64,000 bases of DNA from Helicobacter cetorum MIT 99-5656 (GTDB taxonomy: Bacteria > Campylobacterota > Campylobacteria > Campylobacterales > Helicobacteraceae). The stretch spans positions 310,001 to 374,000 of the forward strand of contig NC_017735.1 of the NCBI RefSeq assembly GCF_000259275.1, given 5' to 3'. Positions within the stretch are counted from its first letter, which is position 1; every line of letters begins with the position of its first letter. This document shows positions 41,414-50,462 of the stretch, in pieces. The position numbers and the translations under genes are program-made. The notes under the pieces were generated by a model. It was not told the origin of the DNA, did no database searches, and saw only the letters and a list, made by a program, of their open reading frames with translations.

Positions 41414-42797
41414 TGTATGTCCTTGTAATTTTTTCTATAATTTTGCTTGTAGAACGCCCTTCTTCAAACTCAATCAAACGCACTTCTTTGGCAAATTCAC
41501 TCCCCACTACTTCTTGATTGAGATAATCCGCCCCCTTAACTAAAATATCAGGCTTTATGGCTTTTATCAAATCTTTTGGCGTATCTTCTTTAAACACCAC
41601 GATATAATCCACACATGATAGGCTAGCTAAAAGAAACGCTCTATCGTCTTGGGCAATTATTGGGCGATTATCTCCTTTAAGTCTTTTAATGGAATCATCA
41701 CTATTTAAACCCACAACAAGAATATCTCCTAAAGCTTTGGCTTTTTGCAAATAACTCGCATGCCCTTTATGGAGAATATCAAAACAGCCATTGGTGAAAA
41801 CAATTTTTTGCTTGGTGTGTTCTAAGATTTTTAAAAGCTTTTCTAAAGAAATGATTTTAGGGTGGGTTTGATTTAAAACTAAAGCGATTTCTTCTAAGCT
41901 TGCTAACGCGCTCCCCACTTTACCTACCACTACAGCAGCAGCAGCATTGGCAAACTCACAAGCTTCTTTAATATTCTTTGTCTCTAATAAAGAGAGCATT
42001 AAAGATGCAATCACTGTATCGCCAGCGCCGGTTACATCATAAACTTCCTTAGCAATCGTAGGGCAATTAATAAGCGTATCTTTTTCTAAAAAAGCAATGC
42101 CTTGTTCGCTTAAAGTTACCAAAGGAATAGCAATGTGGTAAGTTTCTTGTAAGATTTTAAGAGCTTTTGATAAATTCGTATGGCTATCCAAATTCAAATT
42201 AAGAGCTTGCTCTAACTCAGCACGATTAGGCGTAATCAAACTTGCATAAGAATATTTACTATAATCTTTCCCCTTAGGGTCGCATAAAATAAGTTTATGG
42301 TGCTTGTTAGCTAGAGTAATAATTTCTTGAGTTAGCTCAAAATTTAGCACACCTTTATTATAATCTGAAAGGATAATGCCATCAATTTCTTTGATTTTTT
42401 CTGTGATAAAGTCTAAAAGGCGTTTTTTTAAAGTAGTATTTAAAGGGTCTTTGATTTCCTTATCCACACGCACAATTTGCTGATTTTGTGCGATAATGCG
42501 AGTTTTTAGCGTGGTGCAACGAGTGCTATCTGTTAAAACACCTGTTGTATCAATCTTTCTTACTCTTAAAGCGTTAATAAAATGCTTGCCTTCTAAATCA
42601 TCTCCCACTACCCCACATAAAAAGACTTTTGCCCCCAAAGAGATAAGATTGTTAGCTACATTAGCCGCTCCGCCTAAATTCTTGCTCTCTTTTTTGACTT
42701 CTAAAACAGGCACAGGGGCTTCAGGCGAAAGGCGTTCACTCTTCCCCCACAAATAATAATCTGCGATTAAATCCCCTATGACTAAAATTTGTTTCAT
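41406..42797 (-). CDS. hldE: Bifunctional heptose-7-P kinase/heptose-1-P adenylyltransferase
   Basis: Carries out two steps of ADP-heptose synthesis. 463 residues. The N-terminal ribokinase-type domain has [19 protein letters not shown] and [14 protein letters not shown]. The C-terminal nucleotidyltransferase domain has [20 protein letters not shown] and [12 protein letters not shown]. Overlaps both gmhA (8 bp) and hldD (4 bp). Confidence 0.96.
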   Translation of the reverse strand: MKQILVIGDLIADYYLWGKSERLSPEAPVPVLEVKKESKNLGGAANVANNLISLGAKVFLCGVVGDDLEGKHFINALRVRKIDTTGVLTDSTRCTTLKTRIIAQNQQIVRVDKEIKDPLNTTLKKRLLDFITEKIKEIDGIILSDYNKGVLNFELTQEIITLANKHHKLILCDPKGKDYSKYSYASLITPNRAELEQALNLNLDSHTNLSKALKILQETYHIAIPLVTLSEQGIAFLEKDTLINCPTIAKEVYDVTGAGDTVIASLMLSLLETKNIKEACEFANAAAAVVVGKVGSALASLEEIALVLNQTHPKIISLEKLLKILEHTKQKIVFTNGCFDILHKGHASYLQKAKALGDILVVGLNSDDSIKRLKGDNRPIIAQDDRAFLLASLSCVDYIVVFKEDTPKDLIKAIKPDILVKGADYLNQEVVGSEFAKEVRLIEFEEGRSTSKIIEKITRTYND

Positions 42798-43786
42798 GTG
42801 TGTTGTTCTTTAAAAATCATATGAATATGGGGCAAATAATCTTTGATACCACTTTCTAAATCATATAAAGGCGTATAGTCTAAATCTAGTGAAGTGGATT
42901 CAATATCAGCTTGTGTATGCTCTTGGAAAAAGCTATAAGGATTTTTAATGTAAGTAACTTTGAAATCCCCTAAATGCTCTTTTAAAATTTTAACAATATC
43001 ATTATAACTTCTTGATTCTGAATAGCCCACATTATAGACACCACTTTTTTGAGTTTTCATCGCTTTCACATTGGCTTGAATGACATCTTCAATATAGACA
43101 AAATCCCTTAATTGCTCGCCAAATTCAAAAAGCTTAACTTCTTTAAATTCCATAGCTTGTAAAGCTAGTTGTAAAATCATAGAAGCGGTTTTTTCTTTAT
43201 AAAATTCTCTAGCCCCATAGACATTAAAATAGCGTAAGCCCACTTGAATGTTGCTATCACTATTAGAGCGAATATATTCATCCATGCAAAGTTTAGAAAA
43301 CCCATAGACATTTTCTGGGTTTTCACCAAATCCTACTCTATTAGGGGCTTTAGTGTTACCATAAGTGCCTGCTGAAGAAGCATAAACTACCTTAGCCTTT
43401 TTTTTATTGGCAATTTCTAAAAGCCTTAAAAAAGCTTGATAATTAGTTCGCATCACTAATTCTTGGTCTAATACCGTAGTATCAGAAATAGCAGCTTGGT
43501 GGAATAAATAATCAAAATGCAAATTTTCTAAACGCCTTAAATCCAAAGGGTTATTAATATCTGCTGTGATAATTTCACCCTTAAAACCGATTAAATTCTT
43601 AAAATGCCCCAAAGAGCTTGGACGCTTGTTGCTTAAAAGCGTGTTGTTACGAAATTTATCTAAAACAATTACTTTAGCTTTAGGGTGGTTATTTTGAAAA
43701 TAAAAGGCTAAATTACTGCCTATAAAGCCTGCTCCACCGGTAATTAAAATGGTTTTATTTTCTAGTTCATCATCAATATAACGCAT
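42794..43786 (-). CDS. hldD: ADP-L-glycero-D-manno-heptose 6-epimerase
   Basis: Last step of ADP-heptose synthesis, an SDR epimerase using NADP. 330 residues. Rossmann loop ILITGGAGFIGSNLAF, catalytic YASSAGTYG and YGFSKLCMDEY, and RYFNVYGARE are visible. Overlaps hldE by 4 bp; gmhB ends 9 bp upstream. Confidence 0.95.
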   Translation of the reverse strand: MRYIDDELENKTILITGGAGFIGSNLAFYFQNNHPKAKVIVLDKFRNNTLLSNKRPSSLGHFKNLIGFKGEIITADINNPLDLRRLENLHFDYLFHQAAISDTTVLDQELVMRTNYQAFLRLLEIANKKKAKVVYASSAGTYGNTKAPNRVGFGENPENVYGFSKLCMDEYIRSNSDSNIQVGLRYFNVYGAREFYKEKTASMILQLALQAMEFKEVKLFEFGEQLRDFVYIEDVIQANVKAMKTQKSGVYNVGYSESRSYNDIVKILKEHLGDFKVTYIKNPYSFFQEHTQADIESTSLDLDYTPLYDLESGIKDYLPHIHMIFKEQHT

Positions 43787-43795
43787 TTTTTATCC

Positions 43796-44320
43796 TTAAT
43801 TGATTAAATCAACTATCTCTTTAAAATCCTTACATTGTATCCAAGAATGAGAAGTTTTTAAAGGGTTTGTTGTGAGTAAAATATTGTTTTTGACTTTCGC
43901 ATTCAAGCCTGCCATAATATCACTCTCTTTATCGCCTATCATAAAAGATTGTTCTAAATTAATGTTGTGTTCTTTAGTAGCTTGCAAGATTAAAAGTGGC
44001 TTTGGTTTTCTGCAATAACAATTTTCTTGTGGTGTATGTGGGCAAAAATAAATGCCATCTAAAGAAAAACCTAATTTTTTTAATAGGTTCTCCTGAAGAT
44101 ACTCTGTGAGCTTTTCAAAATCTTTGAGCGTATAATAGCCACGATTAATGCCGGATTGATTAGTGATTAAAAGAAGTTTATAACCTAAATGTTTAGCATG
44201 GCTTAATAGCTCAAAAATGCCCTTTTGAAATTCAAAATCTTCTCTTTTATACACATAGCCCTTATCAATATTAATAATGCCATCTCTATCTAAAAAAAGA
44301 GCCTTATTAGTGGTGTTCAT
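43796..44320 (-). CDS. gmhB: D-glycero-beta-D-manno-heptose-1,7-bisphosphate 7-phosphatase
   Basis: HAD-family phosphatase of ADP-heptose synthesis. From the ATG at 44320 the protein is 174 residues and starts MNTTNKALFLDRDGIINIDK, placing the nucleophile Asp motif near residue 10; the longer frame only adds antiframe sequence of the next gene. The zinc site CPHTPQENCYCRKP and MIGDKESDIMAG are present. It overlaps the 3' end of the upstream gene by 14 bp. Confidence 0.94.
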   Translation of the reverse strand: MNTTNKALFLDRDGIINIDKGYVYKREDFEFQKGIFELLSHAKHLGYKLLLITNQSGINRGYYTLKDFEKLTEYLQENLLKKLGFSLDGIYFCPHTPQENCYCRKPKPLLILQATKEHNINLEQSFMIGDKESDIMAGLNAKVKNNILLTTNPLKTSHSWIQCKDFKEIVDLIN

Positions 44321-45032
44321 GTTGGTGAAACTCATTAGAATGGTCGTATTGATGATTAGAATGGGGCATTTTATGATTGATAAGCATAACTCCCATATAA
44401 AGAACATAAACCCCAAAAACAAACACTAAAATTTTAGACACGATATTAAAAAACTTCCTATATGAAAGCCTACCTAAAAGCATTCCCATTAAAAATAAGG
44501 GCATGCTAGTGCCAAGCCCAAAAGCAAGGCCTAACATAGCCCCCATAAACACGCTATGACTAAGGGCTACACTCGCTAAAAACGAATATACCATCATGCA
44601 AGGTAGAAAACCATTCAACACGCCTAAGACATATAGGGCTAACACACTTTGTGAGCGTAAAGTTTTTTTAATCAAAGTAGAAATAAAAGGAACTTGAAAT
44701 CCTAGTTTTTCTATCTTTGCCCCTAATAGAGCTAAAAGGATTAAAAGCACCCCCATGCTTATAAATAAAACGCCCTTAAAAAACATGCTTATGCTCAATG
44801 CATTCCCTAAACCTGCCACAATAGCCCCTAGCAACATATACGAGCTAATTCTTCCTAGATTATAAAGAGCATGACAAGTTAATTGATACGAAAAGCTTGT
44901 AGCTTTAGAAAATCTCATTTGACTAAACGCACTCACAATTCCCCCACACATGCCCACACAATGCCCTATAGACATGCTTAAAGCCCCTAAAAACATAGCC
45001 AAAAAGCTCAAATGCTCTAGCGGATTTGTCAT
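44307..45032 (-). CDS. DsbD-like/TauE-type membrane protein with His-rich tail
   Basis: A 241-residue inner membrane protein with about six helices. The start LSMSIGHCVGMCGGIVSAFS carries the Cys-containing motif of the DsbD_2 (UreH-like) family, whose members take part in heavy-metal or cytochrome oxidase biogenesis. A second motif, GFLPCMMVYSFLASVAL, matches the paired half. The cytoplasmic or periplasmic tail HKMPHSNHQYDHSNEFHQHEHH is rich in His and may bind Cu or Ni. The substrate is not known. coaX overlaps its start by 4 bp. Confidence 0.75.
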   Translation of the reverse strand: MTNPLEHLSFLAMFLGALSMSIGHCVGMCGGIVSAFSQMRFSKATSFSYQLTCHALYNLGRISSYMLLGAIVAGLGNALSISMFFKGVLFISMGVLLILLALLGAKIEKLGFQVPFISTLIKKTLRSQSVLALYVLGVLNGFLPCMMVYSFLASVALSHSVFMGAMLGLAFGLGTSMPLFLMGMLLGRLSYRKFFNIVSKILVFVFGVYVLYMGVMLINHKMPHSNHQYDHSNEFHQHEHH

Positions 45033-45655
45033 AAAACCCCTATTTTTTTAAGAGCGATTTCCATGCCATCAAAAACCAGTCGCTCATTACAAATGGAATG
45101 CGCTAAAAAACGGCTCAAAAATTTCGCATCGCCCCCACAAAGATAGATTTTTTGATTTTGTGCTACTCTTTGAATACAGGCTATTACGCTAGAAATAATG
45201 CCATAGCTCACAGCGTCTTTGGTATCTTTAGGTAGAGTCTCTAGCGTAGCCAAAGCCTTGAAAGGTTGCTCTAAAACGCTCGCACTCGCCTTGTAGGCAT
45301 GAATATATTGTGTTAAACCGGGTAGAATACACCCCCCCAAATGCTTGCCATTTTGCATAACATCAATTGTAATCGCACTTCCAGCATCTACCACAACCCC
45401 ATGACTCACAGCCAAACACGCCATTTGTCTGTCTATTCCAAGCCCTACATAGTCCGTTTCTAAAAAAAAATATTGAGCGATATTTTGAGCCTTAGGATAA
45501 GCACTCAAAAGAGCTTTCTCATTCTCATTATTCACGCTAATGTAAAAAATCTCATCTTGAAGTTTTAAATGCCTTAAATCTTCTTTTGAGCTTGAAAACA
45601 GCTTATACCCTTGAGCAAAATGAATGTGCGTGTTGCCTATATCACATAAGGTCAT
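45029..45655 (-). CDS. coaX: Type III pantothenate kinase
   Basis: First step of CoA synthesis, phosphorylating pantothenate. Starting at the ATG at 45655 gives 208 residues: MTLCDIGNTHIHFAQG with the phosphate-binding DxGNT motif. LGIDRQMACLAV and VVDAGSAITIDV follow, then LGGCILPGLTQYIHA. The longer frame (to 45727) would overlap the neighbour and adds nothing family-like. CoaX pairs with coaE and coaBC elsewhere in this window for CoA synthesis. Confidence 0.93.
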   Translation of the reverse strand: MTLCDIGNTHIHFAQGYKLFSSSKEDLRHLKLQDEIFYISVNNENEKALLSAYPKAQNIAQYFFLETDYVGLGIDRQMACLAVSHGVVVDAGSAITIDVMQNGKHLGGCILPGLTQYIHAYKASASVLEQPFKALATLETLPKDTKDAVSYGIISSVIACIQRVAQNQKIYLCGGDAKFLSRFLAHSICNERLVFDGMEIALKKIGVL

Positions 45656-45656
45656 T

Positions 45657-46859
45657 CTACTCTTCTTTTTTTGATTTTTTAGGAATAGGTTTTGCAACAG
45701 GAGGATAGAGCCTTGGCTTAAACTCATTATAGTCTAAATAATAGCGGTCATAATACACACGATTCTTGTTATAAAAGACCCCTTTATTCAAGCGCCTTGA
45801 AGGGACAATCTTATAAATCTTATACTCGTTATAATGACTCAAATCAACTTCTACCACATACCCACGCTTTTCTAAGGCATAGAGCTTGTTATTATTTAAC
45901 ACAATAGTGTTGAGTGAAGCAAAAGGTAATTTCACGCTATTTAACTCTCTCAAACTCTTATCCATTTGTAAAATTTGCCCATCTAAAGTCAACACATACA
46001 AACGACCCTTATCATAAAGTAAATCTACAATGTCTCCATCATAGTTAAACTCCTGACCGCTCACTACAGATAAAATCCGCTTACCTGTAGAAGCTATCAT
46101 GTTATTGCCATCCACCATGAGATAAGTTACATTATTAAAAAACTTTTCGCTATGAATAACAATATTTCTGATAGGCGTAGGATTCCCATGCACATAATCT
46201 ACCACCAACAAACGCCCATCTAGCATAGGAAACACCACCACCGTATCCATAAAAATAGGAACAGCCATTAAAGAATTAATAGCTGTGCTTGGCGTTCCTT
46301 TTTCACTAAAAAGCAATTTTTGAGAAGCTATGCTGTAGAGATTAGCCGAATTGTCCGCTAAGACCACCGCTAAGGTATCCCCCTTGATACTTGCACTTAA
46401 AGCAAAAGTCTCTAAAGGAATAACAATGGATTTTTGACTAGCATTAGGATTAGAGCTAATCAACTCCACTTGATGGCATGCCTTATCTTGAACTTTTTCT
46501 TTAACGCCTTCTACCTTTAAGTTAGTCTCTTCAGCGACCTTATTTTCTTCTATTTTTTTGCTAGTTTTATTCAGGCAATCTTGAGCAAGTATAAAGAATC
46601 CTTGACTTTCATTCAAAAAACTACTTTCATAGTTAAAATTCTTACCGATTCTTAGCTGTGTCAAGCCGTTTGCATCAATAACGGCTCCATTCTTTAAGAC
46701 CGCTCCGTAGCGATTTGATGATACGATACTATCTTGTAAAGCATGAGCAAAACGCACTTCGCCCTTAATCAAGTATTTCGCCGGCTTAAAATATTTTCTA
46801 GTATTACAGCCACTAAAGATAACAAGGGCTACAAGTAAGATTAAAAATTGTTTATTCAT
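45657..46859 (-). CDS. Predicted lipoprotein with repeat (propeller-like) body
   Basis: A 400-residue protein with signal MNKQFLILLVALVIFSGC and the lipobox FSGC (Cys at residue 18). The body has repeated beta-rich blocks such as SIVIPLETFALSASIKGDTL, VVFPMLDGRLLVVDYVHG and LYDKGRLYVLTLDGQILQMD, which look like blades of a PQQ/WD-type beta-propeller and recall BamB. The C-terminus is basic (KPIPKKSKKEE). It stands immediately upstream of coaX and 4 bp after a TPR-like membrane protein gene. A BamB-like role is a guess from the fold. Confidence 0.65.
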   Translation of the reverse strand: MNKQFLILLVALVIFSGCNTRKYFKPAKYLIKGEVRFAHALQDSIVSSNRYGAVLKNGAVIDANGLTQLRIGKNFNYESSFLNESQGFFILAQDCLNKTSKKIEENKVAEETNLKVEGVKEKVQDKACHQVELISSNPNASQKSIVIPLETFALSASIKGDTLAVVLADNSANLYSIASQKLLFSEKGTPSTAINSLMAVPIFMDTVVVFPMLDGRLLVVDYVHGNPTPIRNIVIHSEKFFNNVTYLMVDGNNMIASTGKRILSVVSGQEFNYDGDIVDLLYDKGRLYVLTLDGQILQMDKSLRELNSVKLPFASLNTIVLNNNKLYALEKRGYVVEVDLSHYNEYKIYKIVPSRRLNKGVFYNKNRVYYDRYYLDYNEFKPRLYPPVAKPIPKKSKKEE

Positions 46860-46863
46860 AAAG

Positions 46864-47520
46864 TTAATGCGTTCCCTGAGTGGTTTCTTTCTTCAAATCA
46901 GTTGGTTTTGAAGCATTTTGTCTAACATCTTCTAACACCCCATAATGCTTTAAAACAGAAATCATGGCATATAGTGTAGAGTTTAAAGGCATAGCCATTA
47001 AGCTCTTATGAGCCTTCATAATAGCATCTTTAGAGTTCTCTTCATACAACAAGCTCACTTCCTGTAAAGCACCAATTTCTTTAAGAATGGAGCTATTTGC
47101 AAGCAAATTTTTATCTTTAGAAAGCGATGCGTAAGAATACTCTGCAAAAGTTTTGACTATTTCATTAGAAGATTGCGAAAGTTTTTTAAACATGTTCATG
47201 TCGTTTCGCTCACTCGCTCTAGCAAATTGATACAAATCATACAATTTGGGGGCTACTTCTTTTAATTTCTCTTGTAGGGCTAAATTGTCAGGACTTTGCA
47301 ACACTTCATTATAAACTTGTGTGATACGCTCACTCTTTTGCTCTTGCTGATAATACCGAAATTTTTGAAATCCAACGAACGCTACAAGCACCAAAATAAC
47401 AAATAGCAACACCCACTTGTAACGCTTATAGAATTTCTCAATTCTAAACGCTCCTTCTAAAAGCTTTTCATCGCTTCTAAATTCGCTCTTAACTTGCTCT
47501 AAATTTTCTTTGATATTCAT
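46864..47520 (-). CDS. Single-pass membrane protein, YfgM-like
   Basis: A 218-residue protein with a charged cytoplasmic start, one membrane helix ([19 protein letters not shown], about residues 35-53) and a helical periplasmic domain resembling the TPR-like YfgM fold. In E. coli yfgM lies next to bamB; here the next gene is a propeller-like lipoprotein, so the pair may be the Helicobacter counterpart. This is inference from order and architecture. Overlaps dut by 4 bp. Confidence 0.6.
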   Translation of the reverse strand: MNIKENLEQVKSEFRSDEKLLEGAFRIEKFYKRYKWVLLFVILVLVAFVGFQKFRYYQQEQKSERITQVYNEVLQSPDNLALQEKLKEVAPKLYDLYQFARASERNDMNMFKKLSQSSNEIVKTFAEYSYASLSKDKNLLANSSILKEIGALQEVSLLYEENSKDAIMKAHKSLMAMPLNSTLYAMISVLKHYGVLEDVRQNASKPTDLKKETTQGTH

Positions 47521-47954
47521 GCCTTGCTCACTCCTGTGCTACCAAATCCCCCACTGCCCCTTGAAGTGGTATCTAGTTCTTCGCATTCTAAAAATTCCGC
47601 TTTATAAGTCTTTTGAACCACACCCTGAGCAATCCTATCACCCACTTGAACTTTGAAATCTTGCTCGCTAAAATTCGCTAAAATAACCTTAATCTCACCC
47701 CTATAATCATTATCCACAGTGCCAGGAGAATTTAACACCATCACTTGATTTTTTAAGGCTAAGCCACTACGAGTTCGCACCTGCAATTCATACCCAACTT
47801 CCAAAGCCAAACAAATCCCTATGCTCACTAACCCCACACTATGAGATTTAATCACCACATCTTCTACAGCATGCAAATCAAACCCTGAAGAACCTTCTGT
47901 TTGATACTTAGGAATAATGGCATTTGGATGGATTTTTTGAATTTTAATTTTCAT
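47517..47954 (-). CDS. dut: dUTP pyrophosphatase
   Basis: Hydrolyses dUTP to dUMP, keeping uracil out of DNA. Trimeric dUTPase of 145 residues from the ATG at 47954. The five family motifs are visible: [48 protein letters not shown] and the C-terminal [10 protein letters not shown]. The start lies inside the end of greA. Confidence 0.96.
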   Translation of the reverse strand: MKIKIQKIHPNAIIPKYQTEGSSGFDLHAVEDVVIKSHSVGLVSIGICLALEVGYELQVRTRSGLALKNQVMVLNSPGTVDNDYRGEIKVILANFSEQDFKVQVGDRIAQGVVQKTYKAEFLECEELDTTSRGSGGFGSTGVSKA

Positions 47955-48438
47955 CAAAACAAATCTCTTTATAATAAATATCTAAAATTTCAAAATCGCT
48001 TTCCCCACTGGGCAATTGAATACTCACTTCATCACCTTTGCTCTTACCTATCAAGCTCTTAGCAATAGGCGAACCAAAAGAAATTAACCCTTTAGCTGGA
48101 TTACTCTCCACGCTCCCTACTATGGTATAAGAAAACTCTTTATCATTATCTAAATTAAGAATTTTAACCGTGCTTCCAAAACTCACTTTGTGGTGGGTTA
48201 AGGTGCCTGGGTCAATCACTTGAGCGTTAGCGATAATCTCACTTAAATCAACAATTCTTGCTTCAATGAAGCGTTGTTTTTCTTTAGCGGCATGGTATTC
48301 AGCATTCTCCTTCAAATCTCCATGCCCCCTAGCAATATCTATTTCTTTCACAATATTAGGGCGTTCAACTTCTTTTAATTGTTTTAATTCCGCACAAATC
48401 TTATTGTATCCATGCATACTCATAGGTTCTTTATTCAT
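47944..48438 (-). CDS. greA: Transcription elongation factor GreA
   Basis: Binds the RNA polymerase secondary channel and promotes cleavage of backtracked RNA. 164 residues. The N-terminal coiled coil carries the acidic tip in [18 protein letters not shown] (residues about 34-51), and the C-terminal FKBP-like domain has [17 protein letters not shown]. First gene after a promoter; dut overlaps its end by 11 bp. Confidence 0.96.
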   Translation of the reverse strand: MNKEPMSMHGYNKICAELKQLKEVERPNIVKEIDIARGHGDLKENAEYHAAKEKQRFIEARIVDLSEIIANAQVIDPGTLTHHKVSFGSTVKILNLDNDKEFSYTIVGSVESNPAKGLISFGSPIAKSLIGKSKGDEVSIQLPSGESDFEILDIYYKEICFDEN

Positions 48439-48465
48439 TTAATCTCCTAAGCTTACGAAGTAGAG

Positions 48466-48471
48466 ATTATA
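48466..48471 (-). promoter_or_regulatory. Predicted -10 box for greA-dut
   Basis: The minus strand reads TACTATAATCTC, with a perfect TATAAT 27 bp before the greA ATG and AGGAG as ribosome binding site between. It lies in the 45-bp gap after lpxB. Confidence 0.5.
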
Positions 48472-48483
48472 GTAAAAATTAGG

Positions 48484-49560
48484 TTAATTTAGCATGAAAG
48501 CTATCTCTTTGGCGACTTTTCTAGCGCTCCCACTGACTAAATATTCTCTCAATCTCAAACTTTCTTTAAAATACCGCTCTCTATCCATATCTTTATAAGC
48601 TCTCAATAAACTCTCTACGCTCAAAAAATGCTGGATTAACTCTGGGTGCAATTGACTCTCTCCAAGCCCTGGTGTCTCATTATTTAAGGCGTTATAAAAG
48701 ATATTAGCTAATCCTATGTAATGCAATTTTACAAACATTCTAGCAATCAAAAAATCAATTGTCTTAGCCCTATAGGCTAACACAAAAGGGGTGCCAATGA
48801 GAGTTGCTTCTAAAGTCGCTGTGCCACTACAAATGAATGCAAACTCCGCTTCATACAAACTCTTATGGGCATCATAAGAAATTTCAAAGCATTCAATTTC
48901 TTTTCCATAAAGAGCTTTTAAATCCAAACCTTTAAAAAAACTCGGCACAACTAGCACACGCCTTTTTAACCCTTCGTTTCGCTCTAAAATTTTAGCCACT
49001 TCCACAAACAAAGGAAACATCTTAGCGATTTCACTCTTCCTACTGCCTGGCATAAATACTACACTATTACCTTTTATATCTTTTTTATAGCATTTGATTT
49101 CATCTAATAAGGGGTGTCCTACATACTGAGCCTTTTTTTGGTAATAGCTCGTTTCAAAAGGCAAAATCGCTCCCAAAAAATCACAATTTTTTTCAATGCT
49201 CTTAGCACGCCATTTTTTCCATGCCCAAACTTGCGGTAGGATATAATACATGATTTTTTTGCTAGGGTCTCGTTTTTTTATCTTTTTTGCTAAGGGAATA
49301 TTAAAAGAAGATGCATCCATTAAAAGCACCATATCCGCACTTTTGGCTAATTCTGCCATTTCTCTATGGGCTTTCAATAAAAACCCTAAACGCCCTATAA
49401 CATCTCTAAAGCCCATAATAGAAAATTCTCTAGGACTATAGAGTGCACCTTTGCCTTCAAACACCCCAATAAAGCGGTAATCTTTAGGCAACATTTTACG
49501 CAACTCTTCTAAATGCACATTAGAGCTTGCTTCTAAAGCACTCACCAAAATAGTAGGCAT
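48484..49560 (-). CDS. lpxB: Lipid-A-disaccharide synthase
   Basis: Joins UDP-2,3-diacylglucosamine and lipid X to form the lipid A disaccharide. GT19 enzyme of 358 residues: TILVSALEASSNVHLEEL at the N-terminus, VLLMDASSFNIPLAKKIK, YYILPQVWAWKKWR, VGHPLLDE and PGSRKSEIAKMFP. Its start abuts the stop of the upstream coiled-coil protein gene. Confidence 0.95.
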   Translation of the reverse strand: MPTILVSALEASSNVHLEELRKMLPKDYRFIGVFEGKGALYSPREFSIMGFRDVIGRLGFLLKAHREMAELAKSADMVLLMDASSFNIPLAKKIKKRDPSKKIMYYILPQVWAWKKWRAKSIEKNCDFLGAILPFETSYYQKKAQYVGHPLLDEIKCYKKDIKGNSVVFMPGSRKSEIAKMFPLFVEVAKILERNEGLKRRVLVVPSFFKGLDLKALYGKEIECFEISYDAHKSLYEAEFAFICSGTATLEATLIGTPFVLAYRAKTIDFLIARMFVKLHYIGLANIFYNALNNETPGLGESQLHPELIQHFLSVESLLRAYKDMDRERYFKESLRLREYLVSGSARKVAKEIAFMLN

Positions 49561-50039
49561 TATTTATCCTTCAAAAGGTTATGATCTTGATAAAGTTTAG
49601 CTTCTTTATGCATGTCTCTTAACTCAATTTTTAGCACTGAAATTTCAAAATCTTTTCTAGACAAGCGACTTTTGAGAAGCTTATTCTCACGCAACAAACT
49701 GCGATATTGCAAATAAAGCTCTTCATCAAACAAACGCTTGCATGGCTTAGCCATTGCGACCTTATTATCCTTAGTGTAAATCTCTACTTCTTCAAGGGCT
49801 TTAGGAAAAATCAAGTCTTCTTCTATGCTGGGTAGTTTTTTATCCAAGCGTAAGCTCTCTTGCTGGAATCTTTCTTTATGGATTTCTTGTTTCAAGTTTT
49901 TTAGGGCGATTTTTTTCTTCCGCAACGCTTCTTGAACTTGCTTCAATTCTGAGCGAACTTCCTTTAAAGTCTCTCTCGTGTCTGTAACCTCTTCTTTATA
50001 AGCGTCTGATTCTGTGATAATTTCTTCGTTGGCAAGCAT
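49560..50039 (-). CDS. Coiled-coil protein of unknown function
   Basis: A 159-residue, highly charged, almost wholly helical protein: residues about 10-60 (ETLKEVRSELKQVQEALRKK) and 100-155 form heptad-like coiled coils. No signal peptide or membrane segment. It sits between hypA and lpxB as in H. pylori, where it is hypothetical. I recognise no family beyond that. Confidence 0.65.
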   Translation of the reverse strand: MLANEEIITESDAYKEEVTDTRETLKEVRSELKQVQEALRKKKIALKNLKQEIHKERFQQESLRLDKKLPSIEEDLIFPKALEEVEIYTKDNKVAMAKPCKRLFDEELYLQYRSLLRENKLLKSRLSRKDFEISVLKIELRDMHKEAKLYQDHNLLKDK

Positions 50040-50047
50040 TGAGAAAA

Positions 50048-50401
50048 TTATTCCGCCAACATTTCTAAAGATAACAAACGCATTTCATTACCTTGAATAA
50101 CGCTTATATTCTTTCCTTGACATTGCTCACAAACCCCATAATCCAAAGTATTAGGTTTAAAAACATGCGAACAATCCTTACATTCTAGCTCAATCTTCTC
50201 ATCTACAATATCTAAAATGGCATCTTTACACACCAAAGATTCTTCTCTAAAAGTCTCAAACGCACTCACAAACAAGCTCTTATCCATTCCGCTTCTTTCG
50301 CCAATGCCTACCACGACTCTTTCAATCCTATGGGCTTGATTTTTCTTAGCATGCTCTTCGCAGAGCGTGATTAAAGAAGAAACGACTGAGTATTCATGCA
50401 T
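50048..50401 (-). CDS. hypA: Nickel metallochaperone HypA
   Basis: Delivers nickel for [NiFe]-hydrogenase and, in Helicobacter, for urease maturation. 117 residues beginning MHEYSVVSSLITLCEEHAKK; the second-residue His is the key nickel ligand. The zinc site is CKDCSH (residues about 74-79) plus CEQCQ (91-95). Sequence is close to H. pylori HypA. Confidence 0.96.
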   Translation of the reverse strand: MHEYSVVSSLITLCEEHAKKNQAHRIERVVVGIGERSGMDKSLFVSAFETFREESLVCKDAILDIVDEKIELECKDCSHVFKPNTLDYGVCEQCQGKNISVIQGNEMRLLSLEMLAE

Positions 50402-50462
50402 ACTAAAAACCTTAACTTTTAAAATAAGCCCCTATTATATTGTATTAGAGTAATTTTTTACC

